Assembly (NCBI GenBank): GCA_029851415.1
Contig: CM056744.1
Coordinates: 100,411,338 to 100,475,337 of the forward strand
Direction: 5' to 3'
Length of the DNA: 64,000 nucleotides
Origin: Eretmocerus hayati
Lineage: Eukaryota; Arthropoda; Insecta; Hymenoptera; Aphelinidae
In this document: piece by piece, positions 35,821 through 48,055 of the stretch
Layout: the number at the start of each line of letters is the position of its first letter
Position numbering within the stretch: the first letter of the stretch is position 1
The notes under the pieces: model-generated
Databases searched by the model: none
Told to the model about the DNA's origin: nothing
The model's input: only the letters and a program-made list of their open reading frames with translations
Translations under genes and position numbers: made by a program

Positions 35821-38205
35821 CCCGCGTAGAAATTTGTTAAATTGGCACTATATCCGCAATATATTGCAAATTTCAATTGGCAATATATTGCGGGAATATT
35901 GCAAACGGCATAAGCAATATTTCCGCAATATTTCGCCAAACCTCAATATCCAATATATTGCAAACATGTTGCTAACTTTCCACTGAAAAAATCATTTTGA
36001 ACCGTATGCGGATATATTGTTAGTTTCGATCATTGTCGTTTTTGACATTTTTCCGATATTCATGTTAAAATTTTGATTCTTGTATAGATTTTGGAAAAAT
36101 CACTGTTTTGTTATGATCATACAGCCATTTATTCACTCCCCAAAGTAGATCAATCACATGCATTAGAATTTACAGACTCGGAAACGCCCTGCAATTCTCG
36201 GTAATTTACTAGCATTACTTCACACGGATTTCCATAACACAGATCGCTTTGCTTGGTTTCGTGAAAATGGATAATCGTACGTGATGTGGATGGACAGATC
36301 ACTCACGAACGATTGAAAAATTCACTGACATGGATCTAACAAAAGGCGTACAAATTTTGAAGAAAAAATCATCGCACATGCAAAGTCTTAAAGGTCTTGC
36401 GAAGGAGTTAAGGACTTGATAGTGCATATAATGCCAACTGCTCATCTATGTATTTTGAGTGCTCCGTCGACTACCGCAATCGTTTGTCCCCTGGAGTAGC
36501 TCGTACTCGATAGTAATTTTCCAACCCCTGCACCTTGTCGAACACATGAAACAGGGTCCCAAGTAATTTTTCTGTGCAGCCTGGAGCTGTAAAAGAACGG
36601 CTTGCCCCGATGCTTTCTCATCAATCCTCAGCTCGGCTTGATCTGGGAATGGAAGATTTCACACAAAGAATCATGCGGATCACGAATTCATTTGCTAAAT
36701 ACTTTATAGATCTTGGGGTCATAGTTAACGAAGAAATTATCAAGAGGAATCGCACTTAAAAGTGATGACAACAACAAATGGCCGGGCTAGGTTATGAAAA
36801 TAAGATGGTGGTATTATTGGACAGCATATGATTCAGATTAAAGAGAAATACTTATCTGATGCACGCATTTTCGTCGACAATCGTACTGGTCATCCATTTC
36901 TGAATTATTTCAAATATTATACGCCGAAACGTGGACGAGTGGGCTTGCAGAAATGTTCATGAACTTTTTCTGTTGTCGAAATCTTGAGCAGACTGTATAG
37001 GTACTTCAGGATAACAACAAATGGTTAAGAGCTAATTCAGTCTGCTCGAGATTTCGACAACAGAAAAAGTTCATGAACATTTCTGCAAGCCTACTCGTCC
37101 ACGTTTCGGCGTATAATATTTGAAATAATTCAGAAATGGATGACCAGTACGGTTGTCGACGAAAATGTGTACATCAGATAAGTATTTCTATTTAATCTGA
37201 ATCATATGCTGTCCAATAATACCATCATCTAAATTTCATAACCTAGCCCGGCCATTTGTTGTTGTCATCACTTTCAAGTGCGATTCCTCTTGATAATTTC
37301 TTCGTTAATTATGACTTCAAGATCTATAAAGTATTTAGCAAATGAATTCGTGATCCGCATGATTCTTTGTGTGAAATCTTCCATTTCAAGATTAAGCCGA
37401 GCTGAGGATTGATGAGAAAGCGTCTGGGCAAGCCGTTCTTTTGCAGCTCCAGGCTGCACAGAAAAATGACTCGGGAGTCGCGGCCCTGTTTCATGTGCTC
37501 GACAAGGTGCAGGGTATGAGAAAACTACTGTCGAGGACGAGTTGTGCTCGGACAAACCAATTGCAGTAGTCAGCGAAGCACACACAAAATGCATAGATGA
37601 TGAGCTGCAGTTATGGCAACAAAATCTTGGGGCTAATGCATGCGCGAAGATTTTCTTCTCTGCATTTGTTCATGAGCCTTTTGTAATATTCATGTCAGTG
37701 AATTTTTCAATCGTTCGTGAGTGATCTGTCCATCCACATCACGTACGATTATCCATTTTCACGAAACCAAGCAAAGCGATCTGTGTTATGGAAATCCGTG
37801 TGAAGTAATGCTAGTAAATTGCCGAGAATTGCAGGGCGTTTCCGAGTCTGTAAATTCTAATGCATGTGATTGATCTACTTTGGGGAGTGAATAAATGGCT
37901 GTATGATCATAACAAAACAGTGATTTTTCCAGAATCTATACAAGAATCAAAATTTTAACATGAATATCGGAAAAATGTCAAAAACGACAATGATCAAAAC
38001 TAACAATACATCCGCCGCATAAGGTTCAAAATGATTTTTTTAGTGGAAAGTTAGCAACATGTTTGCAATATATTGGATATTGAGGTTTGGCGAAATATTG
38101 CGGAAATATTGCTTATGCCGTTTGCAATATTCCCGCAATATATTGCCAATTGAAGTTTGCAATATATTGCGGATATATTGCCAATTTAACAAATTTCTAC
38201 GCGGG
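35821..38205. mobile_element. Fold-back element, 2.39 kb
   Basis: Arms 35821-36994 and 37039-38205 are inverted copies around a 44-bp centre, with ends cccgcgtagaaatttgtt and its complement. The outer arm parts contain many copies of gcaatatattgc-like palindromes. The mirrored ORFs (sharing MEDFTQRIMRITNSFAKYF) read inward from both arms but are short, and I do not recognise them. The target duplication is unclear (possibly AC). It separates two parts of a Penelope-like element. Confidence 0.85.
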
Positions 38206-38239
38206 ACGAGATCGGCATATACAGCTGATTCGCGGTATA

Positions 38240-38740
38240 TATAGAACAACGGTGGTGAGGTGGTTCCTCATGATATCTCATAATTTCAATCAGCCATATA
38301 TTTTGGTCGATTCTTCTACGTCCTCTTCTCTATCGATGTTGTTGAAATCTGCATTTATATGGAACATCTTTTATAACATGCGTTTGAGTACTTGGGTTCT
38401 TTATCCAAAATCATTGTTTATTCCCAATCGGAAACAGGGTTCAAATTGTTTCTGTGCGTAGAAACTACCACATTGGAATCTTTATAATCTACATGTTCAC
38501 CAATCCGAGTACTCAAAGACCTTTTAGTTTCACCAACATACAATGCTGGGCAAATCTCACAAGAAAATTTATAGACACCTTCAGTGATGTCAAACTTTCT
38601 TAGGGGGTCTTTTCCTGGACTATCACTTTATTCAGACTTTTTTCAACAAATGGCATAATATCGATGTTCAACTCTCTGAAAAGATAGGTGACCTTTTGAA
38701 ACAGCTCGAGATGGTAAGGAATGCAAACTTTGTTCCAAAA
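38240..38740 (-). pseudogene. Penelope-like element GIY-YIG endonuclease fragment
   Basis: Reading minus: IPYHLELFQKVTYLF, then after a one-base frameshift KFDITEGVYKFSCEICPALY followed by VGETKRSLSTRIGEH. This is the GIY-YIG endonuclease of Penelope-like retroelements (GVY...YVG, with the Arg and Glu-His that follow). DWE and a stop, then MFHINADFNNIDREED, make up the usual C-terminal tail. Stops and frameshifts show it is dead. It is absent from unit 2, within the ~4-kb missing segment. Confidence 0.8.
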
Positions 38741-38752
38741 CCAAAAAAAAAG

Positions 38753-39763
38753 GAGCTAAGTTACGTCCTATTTGAGTTACGTGTGCCAAAGTTGTTGTAA
38801 ATCTACTGAAGATGGTTTTCCGCCTTTTTTCTTACGTTTTCCATCCGCGATCATAGGGAGGCTATGCGTCATATAGCCATCATACAAATGGAACTCTGGC
38901 CAGATTGTTACGCTTAGGCTTCCACAGTTTGCCCTATTTTGCGTTGAAATGAGGAAAGTTGACTCCGAAATTCCGAGGAATGAGATCTTGTGATAGAGCA
39001 AAAGTTTAAGAGATCTTGAGAGAATGAAGAAAAACATGAAGATTCCATGGTACTTCCGAAAGTGACACGATAGAGCGCAGACTATTTTCTTCGCCTGAGT
39101 CGTCATATAAATGACGTTTTCTCGTGTATTTTCACCCGTAGGAACCAAATACGAGATCCACTCAGGCCTCAAGGGTCAAGGGTCTTTGTGAATCGCGAGA
39201 TACTGATGCTAGCATTAAGACTACCTTTCTCCAAAAAACACCTGAATCCAAGCAAACCCGCTGTGTTGCTGTGGAGAACGTCCTAATGGATCTGGATTCT
39301 TATTGGACCACCATTTTCCACGTATTTCGTCCTGCTGGAAACAATCTCGGTGTTCCCATCGAGCTTAGATGCGTCAAATTCAAGTATTGAGCAAATGAAG
39401 ACGGAAGTTTATCATCCTTTCTTATGCATGGAGTGCCTATCCGTATACACAGGTTTGACAAATCGGACATCAGCTTCAGTGATTTAATTTGACGCATCCA
39501 AGCTCGATGGGAACTTCGAGATCGTTCTCAGGAGCAAAAAATACGTAGGAAAACATAGTACCATGAGTGGTCAAGGTCCATTCAAATGCTCCTCAGCAGT
39601 ACTATACCTATGCGTAACAATCTGGCCAGAGTTCCATTAGTCGGGTCGCTACATAAAGCCTATAATCGCGAATAAAAAACGTAAGAAAAAGAGCGGAAAA
39701 CCATCTTCCGTAGATTTACAACAACTTTGGTTCACGTAACTCAAATAGGACGTAACTTAGCTC
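38753..39763. mobile_element. Fold-back element, 1.01 kb, unit 1 copy
   Basis: gagctaagttacgtcctatt at the left is an inverted copy of the right end (aataggacgtaacttagctc). Pairing is strong for the outer ~160 bp and again near the centre (cccatcgagctt...aagctcgatggg at about 39358 and 39500). ORFs inside come from the arms. Confidence 0.75.
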
Positions 39764-40110
39764 ATTTCATTGGTTTTGGAACAAGCTTCAAAGTTAACTG
39801 AAGCACGTATCAAAATGTGGAGATGCACCGAAGTTCCATACATAACAATAGCAGAAAAGGGTCGAAAAACACATTTTCCCCATTTTTTCATCTTTACGGC
39901 TCTTGCTCCACATGAAAAACTCACTCTCGAGCATACAGCGAAAAGATTCCCGTATTTTCTCATCAAGAGACAATGAAATGTCACAAGTGCGAAGCGATCC
40001 CCGAGAAAGATGGATTTTCGGCCCACCCTAGTACTGAGCCTACACTCTCAAAATTCCACGCTAAAACTTAGCCCCTGCATAGGCTCGGTATACAACGTAT
40101 TATTATGTGA

Positions 40111-41070
40111 GGTAAGTGTACCCAACTTGCCTGTGTACCCAACTTGCCCCCACATGCCGATCTCGGGGATGGGCACTCCTTGGCCCCCCGGCAATTTTTT
40201 TTCACGTTTGTTATGTTGAAATATGAGAAAGTGAGTAGTTTGCGTCGACCTCGAATCATTCCTGCGTTCTCCAGAAAATCTAAAGTGATTTTTCTATTTT
40301 TCGTGATTGCTTAGCTAAGAAAGCACCGAGGGAATTGCGTTCAGTAAAATCTGTGTCAAATTCTTTGAGTTCGACCAATTTCGACGTACCTTGGCGCATT
40401 CGATTCCTTGTTTCAAGACCTTCAAAATCCATTCCTCAGAATTGCAAGATTTGAATATGGAGCTGTTTTATGTGCAAAACACGGAGACGATTCGTAAACA
40501 AGGATGCCAACATCGGAGTGTACCTAACATGCCCCTATATGTTTATCTCGAAAGGGCGTGCAGAACGACTTTTTTTTACCACTCAGAACGTGTTTATCAC
40601 GTCAAAATGGGTCAGAAATAGGGTTTCGAACCACCGAAAAGCTCCAAATGTGCGTGCACGGCGATAAAAACACTTTATCGCCGATTTTCATCCATTATTT
40701 CGGAAGAATTGCGACAGTTCGGCTCCAATTGGTCCAAATTGGACGTAGTTTAGTACATTTTAAAGATCTTTAAACAAGATTCAAAATGAGCTGAAGCACG
40801 TTGAAAATCGTTGAAGTAAACCAAAGTTATTAAGAAAAAGGCTTAATGGGGGCAAGTTGGGTACACACTTTTGTAAACTCTCAAAAATCACCTTTTGGGA
40901 GAATTCAAACAGTTTGGCTCCAGTTGGTTCCAATTGGATGTACCTTAACTTATTTTGAAGGTCTTGAGACAAGCTTTGAAATGAGCTAAAGTACGTTAGA
41001 AAATATGGAGATGGGCCAAAGTTATTAAGAAAATGGCTTAATGGGGGCAAGTGGGGTACACTGACCTTAC
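40111..41070. mobile_element. TIR element with gtgtacccaacttgcc ends, unit 1 copy
   Basis: The left end reads ggtaagtgtacccaacttgc with the phrase repeated once; the right end reads gggggcaagtggggtacact then gaccttac, with another internal inverted copy near 40846. It is a non-autonomous element of about 960 bp. Related but decayed sequence is present at 18580-19590. Confidence 0.65.
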
Positions 41071-42435
41071 GTACGTAATTTTGATGCAGGATGATCCGAC
41101 GAATCACTTTACAAACTGACAGACGTTAGTAAGCAATAATTGCAAAGATAATTGAAACAAACCAGCTCATCTGTGTTGCATCTCGGCTGTCTGCTAATCC
41201 ACCCGATCAACCAACAAATATTAGGCACAATAGGCAGGGCCGAGAGGGCTGCGACGCGAAGCAGCCGACACTTTTGAACTCTAATCACCCCAGCGCCTGC
41301 CTTTGCGATTCTCTGTAACGTCCTGGAAGGAGTGGAAAGTGTCCAGATTGTGTTTCACGCTCGGTTTCACGTGAGCGAGTGACAAATATTACAAAGCGGC
41401 AGTGAGAGGAAAGCGCCATGAGCAGATATTTACAGATCCGGTGCTTTTGTTTTGGCGTCTCATGGAGCTGGAGTCTCCGCTAAACCATCGTAATTATAAT
41501 TGTTAGAATTCAAAAAATGAGCAAGGAAACATCGAAATACTCCACAGTGGAGCTACGCTAGATGATCCTGGGTCTGGTGAGCCTCGATTAGTATTTCTGC
41601 TTTGCTCCACGTCTTCTCTTGTGAAGTTCAGGCCTCATTTTTATTATCTAATAGGTATCGACTATATTTTTGAAGGAGATCAATGTTGAGTGATGTATCA
41701 TTCGAGGAACTGTTTTTATTGACCGCTTTTATTGCACTCCACCGGGGCTATAGCTCTTACACTAGTAACTTCTAGTGAACATTTTAGATCCGGTTTTCCG
41801 TAGGTATGTTGTAATCTACCACGTGACCGGGTGTGTGGTCGCTCATTGAGCTCGCTCGGATTTATTAAACTGTTGCAGGGTCCGACATGTTTTCTCAATC
41901 TTACCGCACCTCACCCCGGATCACCAAAATGTCTACTACCGTCTGCTATCGTCTATGCACCATCAGTCCTCTGCTGCCACTGCCATTTAGAGTAGTATTT
42001 ACTTTTTTTTTGTTCCGATACGGACGGGTTTTTCTCGAGCACTTGAGTAAGAACCTAATTCCTTCATCGGCACTGGACATCGTAATCCAGTGCCGATTGA
42101 TCATTTCAAGTACCCTGTGTTGACTATGTGCTGAATCGAATGTTTGAAAGAGCGCGTACTCGTGTTCTGAGTAATCTTTTGCATGTGTGTACGGTGAAAG
42201 ATAAGCCAGTATCAGCAATCGAAGACAATGTTTGTCTTGATTCACGCTGTCTGGTGCATCCGAAGATGAGAGTGACTCGTGCGTGATATAATAGTGGTGC
42301 CATATTTTGATACGAGAAACCCAATTTCACATTGTTTTACTATCCGCCGCCACGCCTAGCACGCGTATCGTCGCTATTGTTCAACATACATACGTCGTAC
42401 AATTTTCTTTCTCGTGATTTCCATCGATATGTTAC
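41071..42435. other. Non-coding stretch, nothing recognised
   Basis: Short ORFs on both strands, none with recognisable content. A small palindrome around ggcactggacatcgtaatcc (about 42069) is the only structure seen. Confidence 0.4.
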
Positions 42436-42510
42436 GGGCAATGTCCGATTTTGGTCATTGTCGACAATGACCAATATGGCTTTGGAGAACCGGACATTGT
42501 CGACAATGCC
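42436..42510. repeat. Nested palindromes cattgtcgacaatg
   Basis: The 14-bp palindrome cattgtcgacaatg occurs at 42456-42469 and 42495-42508, inside a longer inverted pair (gggcaatgtccg with cggacattg...caatgccc). It can form a compact cruciform or hairpin, perhaps the end of an unrecognised element. Confidence 0.6.
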
Positions 42511-43149
42511 CAGGGGGTTTCGGGCACCATAAAATGACTCAGATTGAGCTTAGAAACCGGAAATTAGCTCTCGAGTCTAACTAAATATTTATCCTGCGGA
42601 CCACGAATGCTGAAAGGTTGAATTAGTCCCGATTGCTGCAATGATCTTTCATGATTGGCTGTGAATGGAAATCAATTGCTTGACATACATAAGAGCATGT
42701 CTTTAAGGGGATGTAGTACTCTCTTGGGTTATCAGGCGGGCTCATACTAGTAGCTCATTCTAAGTGTAGATGGCAACACGTAGAGTGAGCTTCTCAAATG
42801 TAGTTTTTTGTTGTTGGCAGCACTGAATTTCTCTCGGATTTTCTAGCGCGCGAGTAGACGACTTGGATACTAGCCCGAACGATTCGAAAATATTCCAGAT
42901 TTTGTCAAACCATAATGGATCCACCATTTATACCCCTGTATCCTATATATCCACGCTCACAAACGTGGATGATTTGGAAATAAGACAGCATTTTCCCCAG
43001 AACGAGATGAATTCAAAGATTTATGTAAACGAAAAGGGTGTACTCATTTTTCAACGAAAGTAGGATTCCTTATCAGTGATTTAGGATTCCTCATCAAAAG
43101 CAGAAGATCCATCTATTGAAATTTGCCATCGATGCAAAAAAAATTTTTT
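42511..43149. other. Non-coding stretch, nothing recognised
   Basis: A 66-codon plus ORF (42863-43063) has no recognisable content. Confidence 0.4.
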
Positions 43150-44190
43150 TGCCATGAGTTCCAAAATTTATGTACAGAAACAAGAGTGAATCCAGCGCTT
43201 CCTTGGAAAGCAGGTTGATTGACCCAAACAGATCCTCCTTGAGATTCATCGTCTGTCAAATCCTGAATTCATGTTCAGAAACGAAAATAGATCCAGAGTT
43301 TCCTTGGGAAGCAGGTTGGTTCTCACAAACAGATCCTTTTAAAGATTCACCATCCGTCAATTCCAAAATTCATGTTCAGAAACTTGAATGGATCCAGAGC
43401 TCGCTTGGAAAGCAGGTTGATTCTCCCAAACAGATCCTCCTTAGTTGTACCATCCGTCAATTCCAAAATCCATGCCCAGAAACAAGGATGCTTCCACAGC
43501 TTCATCAGGTAGCAGGTTGATTCACCCAAACAGATCCCTTTAGAGATTCAGATTCAACATTCACCAATTCCAAAATTCATGCCCAGAAACAAGGATGCAT
43601 CCACAGCTTCATCGGATAGCAGGTTGATCCTCCCAAATAGATAGTCATCTCCATTCGTATTCATCAGCGTCAATGCAATTCACACATTGGAAAATACACA
43701 TGAAAGCATGCAAATTCACATGCATAAAAAAATCCAAGTTCGCACACCAAGTACTCACATGAGCCATTATTGAGAGGAAATAGATTATTCCTCGGACAGC
43801 AGGTTGATCCTCCCATATAGATAGTCATCTGCATTCATGTTTATCAACATGAATTGAATTGTCTTATTTAGTAACACAAACATTCATCAAAAAGCATTCA
43901 ATTTTACATGCATAAAAAGATATCCAAGTACGCACACCAAGTACTCACATGAATCATTATTAAGAGAAAATAGATTATTTCTTGGACAGCAGGTTGATCC
44001 TTCCATGTAAATAGTCATCTGCGTTCATGTTCATCAACATGAATTGAGTTGTCTTATTTGATAACACGTACATTGATTAAAAAGCATTCAAATTTACATG
44101 CATGAAAAGATATCCGAGTTTGCACACCAAGTACTCACATAAACAATTATTGAGAGGAAACCAATAATTCTATAGAACAGCTTCTAGAGG
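43150..44190. repeat. Composite minisatellite with two unit lengths
   Basis: The anchor agcaggttgat occurs near 43211, 43310, 43411, 43511, 43618, 43798 and 43987, with a relic at about 44177. The first spacings are close to 100 bp; from 43618 they become 180-189 bp, because the unit takes on a new block with tagatagtcatctgc and a tacatgcataaaaaga phrase. ORFs across it shift frame from unit to unit and are not genes. Confidence 0.8.
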
Positions 44191-44460
44191 GCTGTTAGTT
44201 TTGTTCATGAACTTGAATTATCTTGTCTGGTTCAAGAATTTGGAATTGAAACTAACAGTAAGTATAGTCTTGCGTCATCAAGAATCTGGGAAATTGAGGC
44301 GACAGATATTCAATTGACCCATGGTCTTTTTCAACAATATATAACATGTCGCTGCAATTGTCTGGTTATAAGAAAGCAAGCAAAATAGTTTCCCATCCAT
44401 GATATCATTACAGTATGAAAGATAATTCAGCTTATTTCTGAAAGTCTAAGGAACTGCTGA
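44191..44460. other. Non-coding stretch downstream of the candidate exon
   Basis: Nothing recognised. No canonical polyadenylation signal for the minus-strand exon at 44681-44461 was found. Confidence 0.35.
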
Positions 44461-44681
44461 TCAAAATTGAAAATCCAACTCCATAATTCTTCGCCATGAG
44501 TACATGCTAATCATGCATCTTGGGAGCTGTGAAAATGGAAAATGGAGTTCTCTAAGAGTTCTAGGTGACTCAGGGGTGATGATTGAACAACTAGAGACGA
44601 TAACAAGGTCAGAGGCAATGTTCGAGGTTGATGCTACTTGCGGATTCTGAGCCACGATATTCAGAAAGTCAACTAAAATAA
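44461..44681 (-). CDS. Candidate terminal exon of a third gene A/B-type paralogue
   Basis: An acceptor (gtctagaag) opens a phase-1 frame of 72 codons ending in TGA on the minus strand. Residues FLNIVAQNPQV...DLVIVSSC parallel the exon 3 layout YAYISAQNSEV...YELAWRIQC of gene B, followed by P and LRE as in gene A (P-D-V-L-R). Upstream exons were not found; they may lie past the unit boundary or be lost. The unit 2 copy would be outside the window. Confidence 0.35.
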
Positions 44682-45719
44682 CTTCTAGACAACTATTCTA
44701 CTTCATTCCACTTGCATACAATATTCCATATTTATCACATCATTTTGAATCCAAAAACTCCTCCAAAACTTCTCTCAATGAATATTTGGGGGGATATCTA
44801 AGAACTGGCAACCGCAAATGCATGCACTACGAGGGGAAAAACATGATGTAATAAACCATCACTCACGCTACAAATACACAAACAGCAGCTTTCTCTTGGT
44901 CTCACTAGCTTCCAAAAGATATCGCACTCCTCCGTCATAACAATTTTTTATGGTCTAGGACCAAATTTTTGTTATTTCAGAGAATAACAAAGCCGTGTCA
45001 AAGGAGGTAGCCACGGTATAGTAGCCCAGGTGCATCCTATCCCACCCGCAGGATGCGAGCATTTGCGATTGTACAGTAGCACACTCAGCACAGCACAAAA
45101 CACTCATAGCTGTCACACTTCCACACGACCCGGACACTCTCATCTCCACCAGGAAGCCACGATTTCCTCGCAAAACGCCGACTGCGAGGATTTGTGGTAT
45201 ACCGAAAAAAGCAAGTATGCGAGCAACAGCACACAACAGCACGCGCTTTGCGAACGTCTGCTAGCAGCCGACATCAAAACAAGATACCACGTCAATGCTG
45301 CCAACTTATAAAATGCAGTTCTCAACTTCGCGATACAGAATCTTACTCGCATTACCCCAAACTCGTATTTATAGAACTACGGCTCCAAAACTTATCGAAT
45401 CAATCCCAAATTTTTCACAGAGTTAGAAGATCCCCATAGGATTGGTGGAAAGTCCCTCGTGAGGTAATCCAGCTCACAGGAATCCTACACTGTGAGTATA
45501 ATAGTAGCCTAACCTCAAAGAGTTTCGACATTCGAGACAGTTTTTGACTGACACAGATCTTTCCCAAGGAAATCACTGACTTTCCACCATTTTCACGAGA
45601 ATCTTCTAACTCTGTGGAAAATTTAGGATCGATTCGATGGATTTTAGAGCCGTAGTTTTTGAATACGATTTTGGGGTAATTTAGCAGACGAATTTCGGCC
45701 GGTATACGCCATACCCTTG
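44682..45719. other. Non-coding end of unit 1 with an inverted repeat
   Basis: 45351-45452 and 45581-45680 are imperfect inverted copies (shared core cacagagttagaagat; acgnctctaaaat-type flank), about 330 bp in total and just left of the duplication junction at 45720. ORFs at 44955-45352 on both strands have no recognisable content. Confidence 0.45.
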
Positions 45720-46112
45720 AGTCTTTTTGTAGATATCATTCAACCCCGGGATTATGATCAACTTGGAGTATGCTCTCGGAGTATGCACTACCAATATATG
45801 CACCTGGTATTACCGGACAACTAACATTCACACATTATCATACTCTACATCTCATAAATGTGTTAAAGTATCGATATTGATAACAATCAGCCTGACAGAT
45901 CATTGTCGCCTGCACAGCGACCGAATTGAGGTTACGATTCGGTTGGCACTAGTGTACATTATGGCCGTGTCCGTGTGACGTTTGCATGCGCGCGCAGACT
46001 TTGACTGACTTTGAAGACTCTGCATCGTTTAGTCTAGTCGGCATAACCCTGCCGTCGCAATCGCATCATGCAATCACGCAAAATCCCAAATGCTATAAAG
46101 AGGTTAAGTGGT

Positions 46113-47384
46113 CTGACTAAATCTGTCTGTTACTACTGGATGTCATCTTACCCTTCTCTTGTCAGTTCTTCCTTCCGCGCTGAAGTCTCGACTGTCATAC
46201 ACGCTGCGCCTTATCGATCTACTTAATTTAACACCAAGAAACTTAAGATCCGATTGTGCATTCGCCGAGTACATGTGTTAAGAGTCGAAACATTGACGGG
46301 GCTGCTTTTGACACCATGGTATTCTTCGGGAATAATATCCACTGAAATACTCAGCGCTGATATTCTGCAAGATCGCGCATTCAACAACATTGCCGATCTG
46401 CAGGATGAGCTCCCCTGTCTGAATCGATTCATATAATCGCTTGAAATGCCGAATATTATCCGCAGTCTCATTTGTCTGACTCAATCTTTCTGTTACTACT
46501 AAACACACGATTTCGATCCCTTGCCGAGTCTATCACTCGCGCTGATATCCTGATTGCCCCTTAAGCCGTGCATCATCGATTTACATTATTCGATACCAAG
46601 GAACTCGCGATCTGATCGTGCATCTCGATAGGGGTGATTTTTACACCGGTAGATTTTTCGGGGAGAATAATCCACTCGGGAACCTATCGTTGATGTGTTA
46701 TGTAAGACCACATATCCACGATCGTTAGTGAGCTGCGGAATGAGCCCGAACCCGTCGCGAATGTATTATCGAAACACCCCAAGTCGCAAATACTATTACT
46801 AGATTTGTCTGTCTGACTAGATCTGTCTAGTACTACCGGATGTCATTTTGCCTTTCTCTCATCGTGTCATGGTCTCGCGCTGAAATCCCGACTACCCGCA
46901 CCACCCTGTCGATATACATAAATTGACATAAAAAAACGCGAGATCCGAGATCCGACCGGGAATTTGCCGAGTGCAAGTGGAACAGTCAAAATATCAATGG
47001 GGATGATTACGACACCGAAGTATTCTTTGGGGTGAATTATTGGCTGGGATACCCAGATCTGATATTCGATATGATCGCGCATACAACACCGAGGGTAAGC
47101 TGTAGAATGGGCTCACTCTCATCGAAATCGCTTCGTGCAGACGCTTGGAATGCCGAATATTATCCCCAAGCTCATTTTCCTGACCCAATATGTCTGTTAC
47201 TACTGATTGACGTAATCCTCTACCCTTGTCGAGTCTTCCACTGGCGCTGGTATCCCGATCGCCCGTTGTGCTGCACATCATCAATCTCCACAAATTGACA
47301 ACAAAAAACTCGAGATCTGATCGTGTATCAACCGAGTGCAAATTAAAGAGAGACATTCAGCCGCTCGGCTATAGGCCTCCTGCT
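46113..47384. repeat. ~355-bp diverged tandem repeat, unit 2
   Basis: Copy of the array at 21369-22640. I saw no difference between the two arrays, although the units within each array are well diverged. The array was therefore old when the large duplication took place. Confidence 0.75.
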
Positions 47385-47803
47385 CTGCTTCGGTTCAGTC
47401 AGTCTTCTTGTGGATCGCGAACACGCCACACACTCTCCACCACCTCGAGCATGTACTCATTACGAGGCTCAATATATCGGTTTCGCTAAAAATTATTAAT
47501 TCGCATTCCTCTCTTCATGAGTAACCTGGATCCCACAAAACAACACCGGTGAAAACAGATGGAATCTTTAACCAAGCATTTTCGTTATATCCGGCCCATC
47601 GCTCTGCATCTAAACGTTTCCAAAGCTGTATCTCAATCTATACAAAATGAAGCATGGAATCGAGAAGGAGAGCCATAGAATGTGGTGATTTGTTGGCTGT
47701 TTTGGCTTTTGTTGTGAAATCTACTACTTGGAGTTTACAACAAAAGTCCAAATTTTCTGAGATCTCATTGATATATCAATGTCAATCTTAGTCTAGCCTC
47801 AAT

Positions 47804-48055
47804 TTAAAAGTCCTCATATATTTTGCTCAACTTCTGAAAGCATGAACCAACTTCATCTGAGTTATAGCAGGTTGTTGAGATCTCAGCTTCAACTTGCAAG
47901 ATAAAAATATTTGTCGTCAAATCCCATAATCTGTTTGGATCAGAGCAGTGTGTACTCCATAGGTAAACTGTGACTGCGCTTACCAATATCACGCATTCTT
48001 TTATCCCATCCATTAAGTGCAGGGTTGCATCTGATAATGAAAAACCACTTCCAAT
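47804..48055 (-). CDS. Two candidate 3' exons of an unknown gene, unit 2
   Basis: Same as 23060-23311: exon 48055-47984 and terminal exon 47892-47804, phase-1 join, ending in the Cys pair of TTCYNSDEVGSCF. Identical to unit 1 as far as I can read. Confidence 0.4.
   Translation of the reverse strand: MGSGFSLSDATLHLMDGIKECVILVSAVTVYLWSTHCSDPNRLWDLTTNIFILQVEAEISTTCYNSDEVGSCFQKLSKIYEDF

Larger units (their letters stand above)
20976..45719 (+). repeat. Duplication unit 1 (24.7 kb)
   Basis: Sequence from 20976 on is repeated head to tail from 45720. The first shared bases are agtctttttgtagatatc; to the left of them the two copies are unrelated. The window ends inside unit 2 at the equivalent of about 42537, so 42538-45719 has no counterpart in view. 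Identity is essentially complete for the first 2.7 kb, about 96-97% around the SWIM-YqaJ gene, and very high again at about 31.1-34.3 kb. Confidence 0.9.

Noticed and set aside
36574..37594. ORFs sharing KERLA...MEDFTQRIMRITNSFAKYF in opposite arms
   Set aside because: They mirror each other because the arms are inverted copies. Too short to call a gene, though kept as a finding about the element.
43170..43520. 116-codon plus-strand ORF
   Set aside because: It lies in a minisatellite whose ~100-bp unit is not a multiple of three, so the protein does not repeat in one frame.
43150..44190. Regularly spaced direct repeats, considered as a CRISPR array
   Set aside because: Units are ~100-189 bp with conserved interiors, not short repeats with unique spacers, and the DNA is eukaryotic.
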